Positions 8,456 through 17,848 of a stretch of DNA of 64,000 nucleotides are shown piece after piece. The stretch spans positions 62,001 to 126,000 of the forward strand of contig CAWDGK010000004.1 of assembly GCA_963801855.1 (NCBI GenBank). The letters run 5' to 3'. The DNA comes from JACDAN01 sp963801855. Lineage in GTDB: Bacteria > Actinomycetota > Thermoleophilia > Gaiellales > Gaiellaceae. A program made the position numbers and the translations under genes. The notes under the pieces were generated by a model, which was not told the origin of the DNA, made no database searches, and saw only the letters and a program-made list of their open reading frames with translations. The number at the start of each line of letters is the position of its first letter. The stretch's first letter is position 1.

Positions 8456-9183
8456 CTACGTCTTGGCCTCTGTCGCGGCGAAATCGCCGGCAGTGGCCGA
8501 TGCCACCGCCCGGTATCTAGCGATGCTCGTCGCGATGGACCAGATCACGAGCGCGAGCACGCCGGGGAAGAAGCCGTAGCCGAACACGCTGTCTTCGCCT
8601 AGGCCCGCGATCACAGTGACGAATGTGATCAGGAAGGAGATTGCGCCGACGAGTGCGACGGTGCCGACCCAGCGCGCGAAGACTTTGGTCCGCAGCGTTA
8701 ACAGTCCAGCGGCCGCTAGCAGCGCGGCGAAGCCCATGGCGGAGACGAGGAAAGGCCCGGCCAAGGACGTCGCCACTGCCCTACTCACGACCGGATTTGC
8801 GTCGGCACCCTCGGTAGTCGCAGAAGAGACCGTGACGATGGCCGTCGTCATCCCTGTGATGCCGACCAGGCCGCCCGCGAACGCGACGCGGGCTAGTTGC
8901 TCAGAACCGCGAACGCTGGTCTCCGCCTTCCCGAGCACGCTTCGGATTGTCCCGACGAAGTGCAGGAACACGAACCCTGCGAGCAGCATCGCGAACGCGC
9001 TGATGCGGCTCCTCCACTTGTTGTCGTCGCCCATTCCGTCCACGCCTGGTTGCCGGCCGCGTAATCCGGCGTATTGCCACCGCCCGCGAACCACCCGACG
9101 AGGAAGAGCACGGCGAACACGACGCCGGACAGGGCCAGGAGCCGCTGCCACGACGCCGGGAGAGTGTCAGTTGCCGAGTTCAT
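8456..9183 (-). CDS. polytopic membrane protein (frameshifted), DUF4386-like neighbour
   Basis: From an ATG (MNSATDTLPASWQRL) the frame gives one membrane span, then continues in a second frame after about base 9031 with at least four more spans (SAFAMLLAGFVFLHFVGTIR and others) to a TAG. Adding one base near TGGGCGACGAC joins the halves as WADDNKW, which reads as a natural sequence. This is therefore probably one protein of about 240 residues. Function is unknown; such proteins are often encoded next to DUF4386 proteins. It follows that gene with start and stop nearly overlapping. Confidence 0.55.
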
Positions 9184-9186
9184 TGA

Positions 9187-9891
9187 CGTCACGCTGACCT
9201 CGGCTCGGTCACGTGTCACCGTCCGCGCCGAGAGGATGGGTGCGTCCCGTCGGAATCCCCACACGGCCGCGTAGATCCCGAGCGACAACTCCCACACGAA
9301 CTCGAACGCCACCAGAAGGCCCGCCGGGCCTGCTGGGTCCCACACGTCGAAGAGCACGCCGACGCTCTCGATCAGAAGGAGCGGCCCACCGATCAAACCG
9401 AGCATTGCCATCCACCGCGGGACGAGCCCCGACTTGTACATCAGGTAGCCCAGTAGCAATCCGTTGCCGAAGGGGACGACCAATCCGGGGCCAAACAGGA
9501 ACGTCCAATCCTTGAGCGCAGCGAGCGACACGGCGACGTCGCCGGCGTCCGCAGCGTCCTGGCGCAGGCTGACGATCCCGAGCACAAAGATGATCCCGGC
9601 CGCAAGAAAGACGCTCTCGATGATTCGAGCCGCGACGTAGCCAATCGCAAGGGTCTCGCTCCAGCGCCTCGCGATCCGGTAGAGGACGACGGCTGTTCCC
9701 ACATTGGCGAGGATCAGCAGGAACTCCAGGAACGCGCCCAGGTAGATCTGGTTGTCCTTCCCGCCACCCGCGATGTAGCCGGCTGGGTCGTCGAGAACGG
9801 GCTGGAAGAGGAGCACCGCAGGGATCGAGGTGAGGAACGTGATGATGAAGAGGACTCCGAAGAGTCGGGCATCGCGCTGGTCTTTTGCCAC
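9187..9891 (-). CDS. DUF4386-family integral membrane protein
   Basis: About 235 residues form six or seven membrane spans with the order typical of DUF4386 proteins (LFGVLFIITFLTSIPAVLL, then YLGAFLEFLLILANVGTAVV, then a GNGLLLGYLMYKSGLVPRWM loop). A GTG at 9889-9891 is chosen over an ATG six codons upstream because AGGAGGTCAGGGA precedes it at proper spacing. No in-frame stop is seen before the next gene, so the frame reads into it. A TGA overlapping the next ATG would end it if one base is wrong near the junction. Function is unknown. Confidence 0.6.
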
Positions 9892-10225
9892 TCCCTGACC
9901 TCCTCCCATCTCCCGAGCGACGCGATCTTACATCGGACCACGAACTTGCGTCCGATGCGGCCCTGCTGGACGACTACCTCTACGCGGCAGAGGCCGGCAA
10001 GGTCGTCAAGATCGGGGAGAGGGCAGCCTAGGGTGCGCGACACCTGCGCGACACTCCGCGACACGCCAGAGTCCCACTTCATCACTGTTCCGCCAAGACC
10101 GTGCGCCAGTTGCGCGCCAGTGAGCGCCAGTAAGCAACGGTCTTGACCGGTCTTGAACGGAGAGCGGTTAGCCGTGCGCGACGGAGGACAGACGGCTCAA
10201 CCGTGCGCGATTCCGCATAGAAAAA
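9892..10225. other. non-coding stretch with a small orphan frame and short repeats
   Basis: A plus-strand frame at 9933-10031 reads SDHELASDAALLDDYLYAAEAG and ends KIGERAA at a TAG, with coding-like codon choice but no start; it may be a gene remnant. The following 150 bases contain repeated short units (GCGCGACA and GCGCCAGT) and two copies of CGGTCTTGA, a string also present in the tRNA-Ser anticodon arm. No intact gene is visible. Confidence 0.3.
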
Positions 10226-10314
10226 CGGCGGGGGTGGGATTTGAACCCACGGGCGACCTTTCGGCCGCCTGCGGTTTTCAAGACCGCCCCGTTCGACCGC
10301 TCCGGCACCCCGCC
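10226..10314 (-). tRNA. tRNA-Ser (UGA anticodon)
   Basis: The minus strand folds into a class II tRNA of 89 nt. The acceptor arm is GGCGGGG/CCCCGCC with discriminator G. The anticodon stem is GCGGT/ACCGC around loop CTTGAAA (anticodon TGA). There is a long variable arm and a T arm GTGGG-TTCAAAT-CCCAC. CCA is not encoded. Its 5' end lies one base after the serS stop codon, so it is probably transcribed with serS. Confidence 0.95.
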
Positions 10315-10315
10315 G

Positions 10316-11518
10316 TCAGGGCCGGACGGTAGCGGGGGCGCCGAACTGCTGCAGCACCTCGGGCACCTCGCCCTGGAAGTTCTCCAGCACCGCGAGCGCC
10401 CAGCGGTCCGTGACCGCCGTGCCGTTCAGCGTGTGGACGTGCTCCGTTCCGCTGTCGCCGCGGTACCGAATTCCGAGCCGGCGGGCCTGATAGTCGGTCG
10501 TGTTCGACGCCGACGTGATCTCGCGATAGCGCTCCTGTGAAGGGAACCACGCCTCGATGTCGATCCGCTTTGCCGCCGCGGCGCTGAGCTCGTCCGCCGC
10601 GATGTTGAGCACGCGGTAGGGGAGACCGAGCTCCTGGACGAGCGACTCCTCGATCCCGACGAGGCGGTCGAACTCGGTCCACGACTCCTCCGGAACCGTG
10701 TAGGCGAACATCTCGACCTTGTTGAACTGATGGACGCGGAACATCCCGCGCGTGTCGCGGCCCGCGGCGCCCGCCTCGCGGCGGAAGTTGGCCGAGAAGG
10801 CCGTGTACTCGAGGGGCAGCTGCTCCCGCTCGAGGATCTCGCTCATGTGCAGCCCGGCCAGGGCGACTTCTGACGTGCCCGTCAGGTAGAGGCCCTCCTC
10901 GGCCACCTCGTAGATCTCGAAGCGCTCGGCGGGGAAGAAGCCGGTGCCGTACATCGCCTCCTCGCGCACGAGCACGGGCGGGATCACCGGCGTGAAGCCC
11001 TCGGCGACCAGCCGGTCGAGCGCCCAGCGGTAGAGCGCGAGCGAGAGGCGCGCGGCGTCTCCGACGATGTAGCCGAAGCGGGAGCCGGAGAGGCGCGCGC
11101 CGCGCTCCATGTCGTACCGGCCGAGCTCGAGATGGCCCTTCGGCTCGGCGATCGACGGCGGCTCGCCGACGCGCCTGACCTCCTCGCCCTCCTCGTCGTC
11201 GTCGCGCTTGTCGGGAACCGACTCGTGCGCAGGGTTCGGCACCTTCTGGAGGAGCGCATCGCGCCGTTCCTCCGCGGCGGAGAGCTGCTCCTCGAGCCGC
11301 CGGAGGTCTTCCTTGACCTGCTTCAGCTCCTCGACCTGCTCCGGCGTCGGCTTGCCCTTCAGCTTCTGGCGCCCGCGGAGCTCATCGACCTTCGGAACGA
11401 GATCGCGCCACTCCGCGTCCGCCGCGAGCAGCTCGTCGAACGCGTCGCCTCCGCCTTTGCGCGCGATTCCGGTCCGCAGGCGGTCCGGGTCGCTGCGCGC
11501 AGCCCGGAGGTCGATCAT
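10316..11518 (-). CDS. serS: seryl-tRNA synthetase
   Basis: The 400-residue class II synthetase charges tRNA-Ser. The N-terminal ~110 residues form the two-helix coiled-coil arm that reads the long variable arm (LKQVKEDLRRLEEQLSAAEE). Motif 2 is FRREAGAAGRDTRGMFRVHQF, and the C-terminal motif 3 region reads LNGTAVTDRWALAVLENFQ. The TLTGTSE-type loop appears as LTGTSEVALAG. It is intact and slightly shorter than bacterial averages. The ATG lies 7 bp after the cytochrome c stop, and the stop almost touches tRNA-Ser, so enzyme and substrate genes form one unit. Confidence 0.95.
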   Translation of the reverse strand: MIDLRAARSDPDRLRTGIARKGGGDAFDELLAADAEWRDLVPKVDELRGRQKLKGKPTPEQVEELKQVKEDLRRLEEQLSAAEERRDALLQKVPNPAHESVPDKRDDDEEGEEVRRVGEPPSIAEPKGHLELGRYDMERGARLSGSRFGYIVGDAARLSLALYRWALDRLVAEGFTPVIPPVLVREEAMYGTGFFPAERFEIYEVAEEGLYLTGTSEVALAGLHMSEILEREQLPLEYTAFSANFRREAGAAGRDTRGMFRVHQFNKVEMFAYTVPEESWTEFDRLVGIEESLVQELGLPYRVLNIAADELSAAAAKRIDIEAWFPSQERYREITSASNTTDYQARRLGIRYRGDSGTEHVHTLNGTAVTDRWALAVLENFQGEVPEVLQQFGAPATVRP

Positions 11519-11525
11519 CGGGGCA

Positions 11526-11986
11526 CTATTGCGTCAGGAAGGCGACGAGGTCGTCGAGCTGCTTGTCCTCGAGCTGGTCGTACGCGGGCATGACCCCTTC
11601 GGGGAAGCCCTGCTCGACGTACTCGTTCGGCTTCTCGATCGACTCTTCGAGTGAACTCGACGAGATCCTGTCCGGCGGTCTCCGCGAACTGCGGGAGCTC
11701 GTCCAGGTTCGGGCCCGTCGAGCCGTCCGATCCGGCCGGGCCGAACACGTGGCAGCCGCCGCAGCCGTTCTGGTCGTAGACCGCTTTGCCGGCCGCCGGG
11801 TCGCCCTTGGCGGCCGCGCCGGTGCCGGTCGCCGGTCTCGGTCTCGCCCGTCTCCGTGGTCTCGCCGGTCTCGGTCTGGGTCGCCGCCGGGCCTTCGACG
11901 GTCTCCGGGGTTGCGGCCGTCTCCTCGCCGCCGCCGCAGCCGACGAGCAGCGATCCGAGAGCGGCGATCAGGGCGAGGCGGCGCAC
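11526..11986 (-). CDS. small membrane-associated cytochrome c (two frameshifts)
   Basis: From a GTG start there is a lipoprotein-like signal (LIAALGSLLVGCGGG) and a Thr/Glu-rich linker. After a frame change near 11825 comes the haem-attachment motif CGGCH (in YDQNGCGGCHVFGPAG). After another near 11650 comes the axial-methionine region EGVMPAYDQL and a typical ending DKQLDDLVAFLTQ. Reassembled, this is a class I cytochrome c of about 150 residues on the outer face of the membrane, likely an electron carrier. It sits 7 bp upstream of serS. Confidence 0.75.
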
Positions 11987-12027
11987 GGCGCGAGTGTACC
12001 CCGGAGAGCAGTCAGACTAACGGGGTC

Positions 12028-13661
12028 ATGACGGCCGCCGTCTCACGCCTGATCGCGCCTCGCCGCGAGATGCTGATCGCCGGGGTGCTCGCCTGTACCG
12101 GGCGCCGCGCTCCTCGTCGCCCTCGCGCCACCGACCGGCGACGCGCCGGCCCACCTCTACCGGACATTGCTCGTCGCGCGAGGGCGTCTTCGTCTGGGAC
12201 AACCTCTGGTACGGCGGCCACTACCCGCTCGCCTCGTACAGCCTCCTCTACTACCTGCCGGCGGCGCTCGTCGGGAACCTGCCGCTCGTTTTCGCCGGCG
12301 TCGTGCTCTCGGCTGTCGCTCTTCGCCTCGATCGTCGAGCGGGAGTGGGGTGCGGCCGGCGTCTGGCCGGCCCGTGCGTTCGCCGTTCTCGCCGCCGGCC
12401 CGATCTTCGTCGGCACCTACAGCTACGCACTCGGGCTCTGCGCGGGCCTTGGCGCGCTGCGGCTGCTGCAGAGCGACCGGCGGTGGCTCGCGGTCCGTCG
12501 CGGCCGCACTCACGCTCGGATTCAGCCCGCTCGCTTTCGTCTTCCTCTGCATCGTCCTCGTCGCACGTCGCCGCTCGATCCGCCGCGTGGGCCGGCACGC
12601 TGTCGCCTTCGTCGCGGCACTCGGCGGGATCGCGGCGGTCCAGCTCGCGGCGCTCGTGTTCTTCCCGAGCAGCGGCCCGTACCCGTTCCGCGCGCTCGAG
12701 CTCGCGGCGGTGCTGACGGTCAGCGTTCTCGGCGCCGAGCTCGGCCGTCGCGCCCGCCACGGCGCGCTCCTCGGCGCCTTCTTCCTCGTCTGGGGCGCAG
12801 CGAGCATCGCTGATGTTCGTCGTCTCGACCCCGGTCGGGGAGAACCTGACGCGGCTTCGGTCGGTCGTCTTCCCGGTGATGCTGATGACCGCGTTCCTCG
12901 CGCGCTTCCGCCCGCGCTGGCTCACGGCGATGGCGCTCTCCGCGGCCCTGGTCTACAACGTCGCCCCGTACGCCGGGAGCCGCGCTCGACCGGACCGACG
13001 TGCGGGCCGCGGAGCGCTCGTTCTGGGCGCCGGCGGTCGACTTCCTCGACAGAGCGCTCGACGCCGAACTACCGCGTCGAGGTCGTCCCGACCTTCGACC
13101 ACTGGGAGGCGTACTGGCTGCCCGCGCGCCGGAGTTCCGCTCGCGCGCGGCTGGTACCGGCAGATCGACATCGCGCGAAACGAGCTCTTCTACGAGAAGC
13201 CCCTCGCGGCGGCCGCCTACCGGGAGTGGCTGCGAGGGATGGGCGTGCGGTTCGTCGTGCTCCCGTCGACTCGTCTGGGCCAGAAGGGCGAGGAACGCGA
13301 GGCGGCACTGCTCCGCTCCGGCGCCTCCGGGCTTCGGCGAGGTTTTCCGGAGCCCGCAGCTCGCGATCTACGAGGTCCCGCGGCCGGAGCCGATCATCAC
13401 GGGGCCTGGAGCCCCCGTGGTGACCCGACTCGACCACGCCGGCATCGAGGGTCGCGTGCCGGCGGCCGGGGTCGTACCGGCTGAAGGTTCGCTACACGCG
13501 CTACTGGCGGGTGAAGGTCGGGCGCCGTGTGCGTCAAGCGCGCGGCCGGCGGGATGACCGTGCTCACGGCGACGCGGGCTGGGCGGTTTGCTCTGTCGGT
13601 GCCCGAGGGGCCTGCGTCGCTCGTCCGGTCGCTGGTTCGGCGAGCCCCGGCGCACTGCTGA
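12028..13661 (+). CDS. polytopic membrane protein, glycosyltransferase-like (many frameshifts)
   Basis: Starting at ATG (MTAAVSRLIAPRREMLIAGV), the protein can be followed through at least eight frame changes. An early lumenal loop has DAPAHLYRTLL, WDNLWYGGHYPLASYSLLYYLP, and then many hydrophobic spans. A soluble C-terminal part has WLRGMGVRFVVLPSTRLG and ends around AGRFALSVPEG. This architecture (D near the first loop, multispan core, soluble tail) resembles PMT-like lipid-linked sugar transferases, but I cannot name the family. It overlaps tail-to-tail with the next gene by about 100 bp. Confidence 0.5.
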
Positions 13662-15065
13662 GCACCAGGTAGCACGACGAGCCCGGCGATCACGACGTCG
13701 TTCGGCGAGTCGTTGACGATCAGCGAGACGCCGAGTGCGGCACGAGGAGCGCGAGAAGCAGCGGACGACGCTCGCGTAGGGCCAGGACGACGAGGACCGC
13801 GACCCCGCCGAAGACCAGGAACGCAACGACCGAGCCGGCGGTCGCCCGCTCCGACGGAGAGCTGGACGCGGCGGCCGAGGTCTTCCGCGAGCCCGACCGG
13901 GCCATCCTCGAGCGCGTCGGTCACGTGGCTCGAGCCGCCGACGGCGAGCGCCAGGGCCAGCACGCCGGCGATCACGCCGGCACCGATCGCCAGTCGCCGG
14001 TCGAGGCCGAGCTCGAAGACGGCGAGGACGAGGAAGGCGACGAGGAGGACGATCGCGCCGCCGCCGTCCGCGCCGAAGGAGCTTCCGCCGACCGTCACGA
14101 GCGAAAGCGCCGCCACGCCGACGAACGCCCAGATGCCGAAGCCGGCGCCAGAGGAGGACGGCGCCGGCCAGCGCCGGGACGAGGAGCAGGGTCGCCAGCA
14201 GGTTCGAGAGCCCGTAGAAGCGCGCGTTCTGCGTCGGGCCGAGCGGCGAGAGCGCGACCCAGCGCTCGTCCACCGCCATCGCGACGAGGTACGCGGCGAG
14301 CACGCCGGCCATCAGGAGTCCGTGGACGAGCGGGCCTGCGCGCGCGAGGAGCAGGGAGGCGGCGACGGCGAGAACGACGACGAGCGCGTCGACCCAGACC
14401 TCGGTCGAGCCGATGGCGCCGAGCACGAGGTTCGCCAGGAGCACGCGCGGCGAAGGCCGGGAGGATCGCGGCCGGGAAGAAGACGGCGACCGCGACGATC
14501 AGGGCCAGCGACAGGAGCAGAACGACCGTCTTCGCGTCCCGGTTCGACCTCGATGCGCTCGTCGAGGTCGTCGCAGCGTTCCGAGCGCGATCGTCGTCCG
14601 GCGGTCGAGCCGAGCGCGCCGTCCTCGCCGAGCGCGGTCGGAGCGACGTCCACGATCGAGACGAGGCCGGGGATCCGAGTCGAGCCCGACGTGAGCACTC
14701 CGCGGTAGCCGTCGCCGAGGACGGCGATCGGGTACCGGCGGTCATTCGGCTGCTCGCCTCCGCGCGGTAGCCCGAGCGACGATCGCCGGACCGGAGGGGA
14801 CCGTCGTCGCCGTCTCGACCTCGAGCAGCGCTTCGCCACCCGGCAGGCCGCCGAGGATCGAGTTCCGCACCGCGCCCCGCTCCAGCGCGGCCCGGGCGCG
14901 GACGGCGCTCGTCTCCGGGCCCGCGTCCGGAACGAGGAGCCCGATCGCGCCCCGGTCCTCGAGCGCGGCGAGGTCGCCGGGGTCAGCTCGGGGACGACGA
15001 CGACGCGGAGCTGCTGCGCCGCTGCCGCCTCCGGCAGGCGCCGCGGTAGCCCAGAGGGCCAGCAC
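13564..15065 (-). CDS. secreted/membrane protein of unknown function (many frameshifts)
   Basis: The start is uncertain: a GTG at 15065 gives a signal-like MLALWATAAPAGG, while an ATG at 15125 would overlap htpX head-on. The extracytoplasmic half has segments such as DRGAIGLLVPDAGPETS and RYPIAVLGDGYRGVLTSGST with VSIVDVAPTAL, recalling alkaline-phosphatase-like folds. The second half has about eight membrane spans, for example VALSPLGPTQNARFYGLSNLLA and LIVNDSPNDVVIAGLVVLL. Similar large proteins occur in Thermoleophilia, to my recollection. At least six frame changes are needed. Confidence 0.45.
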
Positions 15066-15078
15066 TACACTGAAGACG

Positions 15079-15998
15079 ATGAAACGCAGAGCGTACGGAC
15101 GGGATTTCGGGCTGTCGTTCCGCATGGTCCTGACGATGTTCCTCCTCGGGGCCCTCTACGTGGGCTTCTTCGTCGTGCTGATCACGTTCATCGAGGCGTC
15201 GGGATCTTCCTGATCGTCCTGATCATGGGCGGCCTCGCGTTCGTGCAGTACTACACATCGGACAAGATCGCGCTCAGCGGCGGCCGCGCGCGAAGGTGGT
15301 CGACCGCGACGAGGCGCCGGAGCTCCACGACATGGTCGAGCGCCTGTGCGCGATGGCCGACCTGCCGAAGCCGCGGATCGCCGTCGTCCCGACCGACGTG
15401 CCGAACGCGTTCGCGACCGGGCGGAACCCGAAGAACTCCGTCGTCGCCGTCACCGAGGGGCTCTGGTACCGGCTGAGCAAGCCGGAGGTCGAGGGAGTGC
15501 TCGCGCACGAGCTCGTCCCACATCGGGAACCGGGACGTCGCGATCATGACCGATCTCGAGCTTCTTCGCGATGGTCGCCGCGATGCTGATGCGGATCGGG
15601 CTCTGGGGCGGGATGATCGGCGGCGGCGGCGTGACCGCTCCGGCGGTCCGCCGTCTGGCTGATCATGTTCGTCGTCTCGATGCTGACCTACGTGCTCAGC
15701 TACGTGCTGATCCTGATGATCTCGCGCTACCGCGAGTACGCGGCCGACCGCGGCGCCGCGTCGATCACCGGCGCGCCGGAGAATCTGATGTCCGCGCTCC
15801 AGAAGATCGCCGGGCCAGATCGCGCAGATCCCGCAGCGCGACCTTCGCGAGGTTCAGGGCATGAACGCGTTCTTCATCGTGCCGACGAACGTGAAGTCCT
15901 CGTTCGCGGAGGTCTTCATGACGCACCCGCCGCTCGAGAAGCGGCTCGCCCGGCTCGCGACGATCTCCCGCGAGATGGGCCGGCCCGTCGATCTGTAG
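15079..15998 (+). CDS. htpX: zinc metalloprotease HtpX (frameshifted)
   Basis: From ATG the order is an N-terminal region, two membrane spans, the catalytic HELSHIGNRD motif (HExxH) and two more spans. The conserved glutamate region SRYREYAADRGAA (third zinc ligand) and the ending THPPLEKRLARLATI follow. All belong to M48B HtpX, a membrane protease that removes damaged membrane proteins. At least five one-base changes break the frame; inside HELSHIGN removing one G restores it. It is followed 16 bp later by pspAB, which links it to the phage-shock (PSP) system. Confidence 0.8.
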
Positions 15999-16014
15999 CC
16001 AGGAGGCGTAGGGC

Positions 16015-16582
16015 CTGGGCATCAGGGACGTCCTGTTCGGGCGGAAGGGTCTGAAGGAGGCGAAGCGCGAGGCGCTCTTCGCGCTTCCCGGCGCGGCCGT
16101 CACGCTCGAGGTCGAGCTCGGCTTCGAAGCCCGCCGGCGTCGCCGCGATCGTCTTCAAGCCGCTCTCGGCGGCCGAGTTCGTCCGGGCCGAGAACGAGAT
16201 GCAGGAGCTGCTCGACGTCGCGGCGCGCGAGTCGGACTCGCGGATCGAGCGCACGACCGACGACTTCGGCTTCGAGTGGCTCGATCGTCCGCGACGAGCA
16301 GTTCGAGGATCTCGTCACGACCGTCCACCTCGTCGGGTCGAGCTCGCCGAGCGCGGGTTCGGGCCGCAGCTCCTCGCGGCGGTCTTCAGGTTCGACGGTG
16401 CGAAGCATCCGGTCTACTGGATCTACGGCTACAAGCGCGGCGCGTTCTGGCCGTTCGTGCCGATCGGCGAGCGAGACCGCGACAACGCGGAGGAGCTGGA
16501 GCTGAAGGCGAAGATGGAGAAAGAGCTGCCCGATCGAGCCGGACATCTCGGTGTGGTTCGCGCTCTTCGGGCGCCTATCTGA
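16015..16582 (+). CDS. pspAB: PspA-associated protein PspAB (frameshifted)
   Basis: The reconstructed protein of about 188 residues begins LGIRDVLFGRK and contains FALPGAAVTLE, AAIVFKPLSAAEF, DDFGFEWLIVRD and GFGPQLLAAVF. It ends near VWFALFGAPI. This order matches the PspAB family found beside pspA in Actinobacteria. The start appears to be CTG, eight bases after a perfect AGGAGG; a miscalled ATG or GTG is also possible. At least three frame changes occur. Its role is inferred as part of membrane-stress handling with HtpX and PspA. Confidence 0.75.
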
Positions 16583-16615
16583 GCCACGTCCGAGTGACAG
16601 TCACTCGGACGTGGC
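16583..16615. terminator. perfect 15-bp hairpin between convergent genes
   Basis: Bases 16583-16597 pair exactly with 16601-16615 around a three-base loop CAG. It starts one base after the pspAB stop and ends 5 bases before the bicupin stop, so it can end transcription in both directions. There is no T-tract, as is common in high-GC Actinobacteria. Confidence 0.75.
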
Positions 16616-16619
16616 CGGA

Positions 16620-17558
16620 CTAGCCGGGCGGCTCCTCGCCGTCCCAGTAGTCGAGCGGCTCGAGGCGCGTCATCAGGCCGACCCCGCGAAAGGCGATCTT
16701 GTTCGAGCGCGGGTAGTAGGTGATGTCGTTCGTGTCGCGCCAGCCGTACATGAGCAGCTTCATTCCGTTCTCGCCGCCGCGGAAGGCGTGCGAGATCTGG
16801 GTGCCGGCGGGCCGCGCGACGACGTGGCCCGCGCGAACGGGGAGATGCTGCTCCTCGTTTCCCCGGTCGCGAGACCTCGGGCTGGGGACGAGCTCGAGCG
16901 TCCCGTCGCCCTCGAGGATCACGAAGATCTCCTCCTCGGCCGAATGGCAGTGGGCAGGCGCGGGGAGCTTCGCCGGCGCGACGGTGACGACGTTCAGGCC
17001 GGACTTGACCGATCCGGCTGCGTCCGCGAGGTCGATCCAGCGCTCCTGCTCGAGGTCGGCGACGTTGACGATCGTCGGCGGCCGCTCCGCCGGCTCGCCG
17101 ACCTCCGGTTCCCCCGCCTCCGCCTCCTGGTCCCAGGGATGATCGCCGACACCCGACGCAACCCAGCTCGAGCCGAGCCAGGTCACTCCCGCGCGAGGCA
17201 GCGTTGCGTGCCCGTCACCTCCGGTGCGGCCGAACGCGAGCACGTCGAGGCCGTCGTCGCCGGCGCGCAGGGTGTGCGCCTCTTTCCGCGCACGGTGGAC
17301 GATGCAGTCGCCCTCGCGGACCTCGTACACCTTTCCGTCCTGCCACGACAGCCCGGAGCCGCCGAGCACGTAGAAGATCTCCTCGTCCTCGACGTGCGCC
17401 GGTGTCGACCATCGCCCCGGCGAGATCTCGGCGCGGTTCACGGTCACCGCGACGCAGCCCGCCTCGCGACCGAGGCGGCGAACGGCGAAGCCGAAGTGAC
17501 CTTCGTCGTCCCGCTGCGGCTCGACGTCGTCCCAGTGGACGAGGCCTCCCTCAGCCAC
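16620..17558 (-). CDS. bicupin protein coupled to pspA-pspAA
   Basis: The 312-residue protein has two cupin barrels. The first has a metal site in PGRWSTPAHVEDEEIFYVLGG (His and two Glu) and a second-strand His in RKEAHTLRAG. The second has PAHCHSAEEEIFVILEG and a later His in GTQISHAFRGG. Both keep the ligands for one metal each, so an enzyme or a small-molecule sensor is possible. The GTG start shares one base with the pspAA stop (TAGTG), which shows strong coupling. I do not recognise a specific function. Confidence 0.75.
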   Translation of the reverse strand: MAEGGLVHWDDVEPQRDDEGHFGFAVRRLGREAGCVAVTVNRAEISPGRWSTPAHVEDEEIFYVLGGSGLSWQDGKVYEVREGDCIVHRARKEAHTLRAGDDGLDVLAFGRTGGDGHATLPRAGVTWLGSSWVASGVGDHPWDQEAEAGEPEVGEPAERPPTIVNVADLEQERWIDLADAAGSVKSGLNVVTVAPAKLPAPAHCHSAEEEIFVILEGDGTLELVPSPRSRDRGNEEQHLPVRAGHVVARPAGTQISHAFRGGENGMKLLMYGWRDTNDITYYPRSNKIAFRGVGLMTRLEPLDYWDGEEPPG

Positions 17559-17848
17559 TAGCGGGAGGGCAGGTCCGGAACCAGGCCCTCGTCCGAGAAG
17601 AGCTTCTTCGTCTCCTCGAGCGTCAGGTCGCTCGGCGGGATGACGAGGTCGGAGGACGAGAGGTCGTCGTCGGCCAGCTTCTCGCCCCGCTCCTGGACGA
17701 GCGCCCACATCTCGTCGAGGACCTTGTCGAGCTTCGGCTCGTCGTCTGCCTCCATCGCCGCCAGGGCGCGCTCGTCGATCTCGTTCAGCTGCTCCCGCAA
17801 TCCGTCGTCGATGCGGTACTGGCCCTCTCCCATCAGGCGGACGATCAC
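17558..17848 (-). CDS. pspAA: PspA-associated protein PspAA
   Basis: This is a 96-residue acidic protein starting GTG (VIVRLMGEGQYRIDDGLREQL) and ending KKLFSDEGLVPDLPSR, the pattern of the PspAA family. Members are small partners encoded directly after pspA in Actinobacteria. It overlaps the pspA stop (GTGA) and the bicupin start. As assembled, an upstream frameshift would fuse it in frame to pspA; the GTGA overlap shows they are separate genes. Confidence 0.8.
   Translation of the reverse strand: MIVRLMGEGQYRIDDGLREQLNEIDERALAAMEADDEPKLDKVLDEMWALVQERGEKLADDDLSSSDLVIPPSDLTLEETKKLFSDEGLVPDLPSR

Noticed and set aside
8893..9891. Apparent fusion of the DUF4386 protein with the next membrane protein.
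   Set aside because: The second protein has its own ATG and continues in another frame; a missing stop caused by an indel is simpler.
10030..10160. CRISPR-like short repeats (GCGCGACA, GCGCCAGT).
   Set aside because: Units are too short, irregularly spaced and without spacers of constant length; no cas genes are present.
15079..15998. Programmed ribosomal frameshifting in htpX and other genes.
   Set aside because: Shifts are too many, at varied non-slippery sequences, and occur across unrelated genes.
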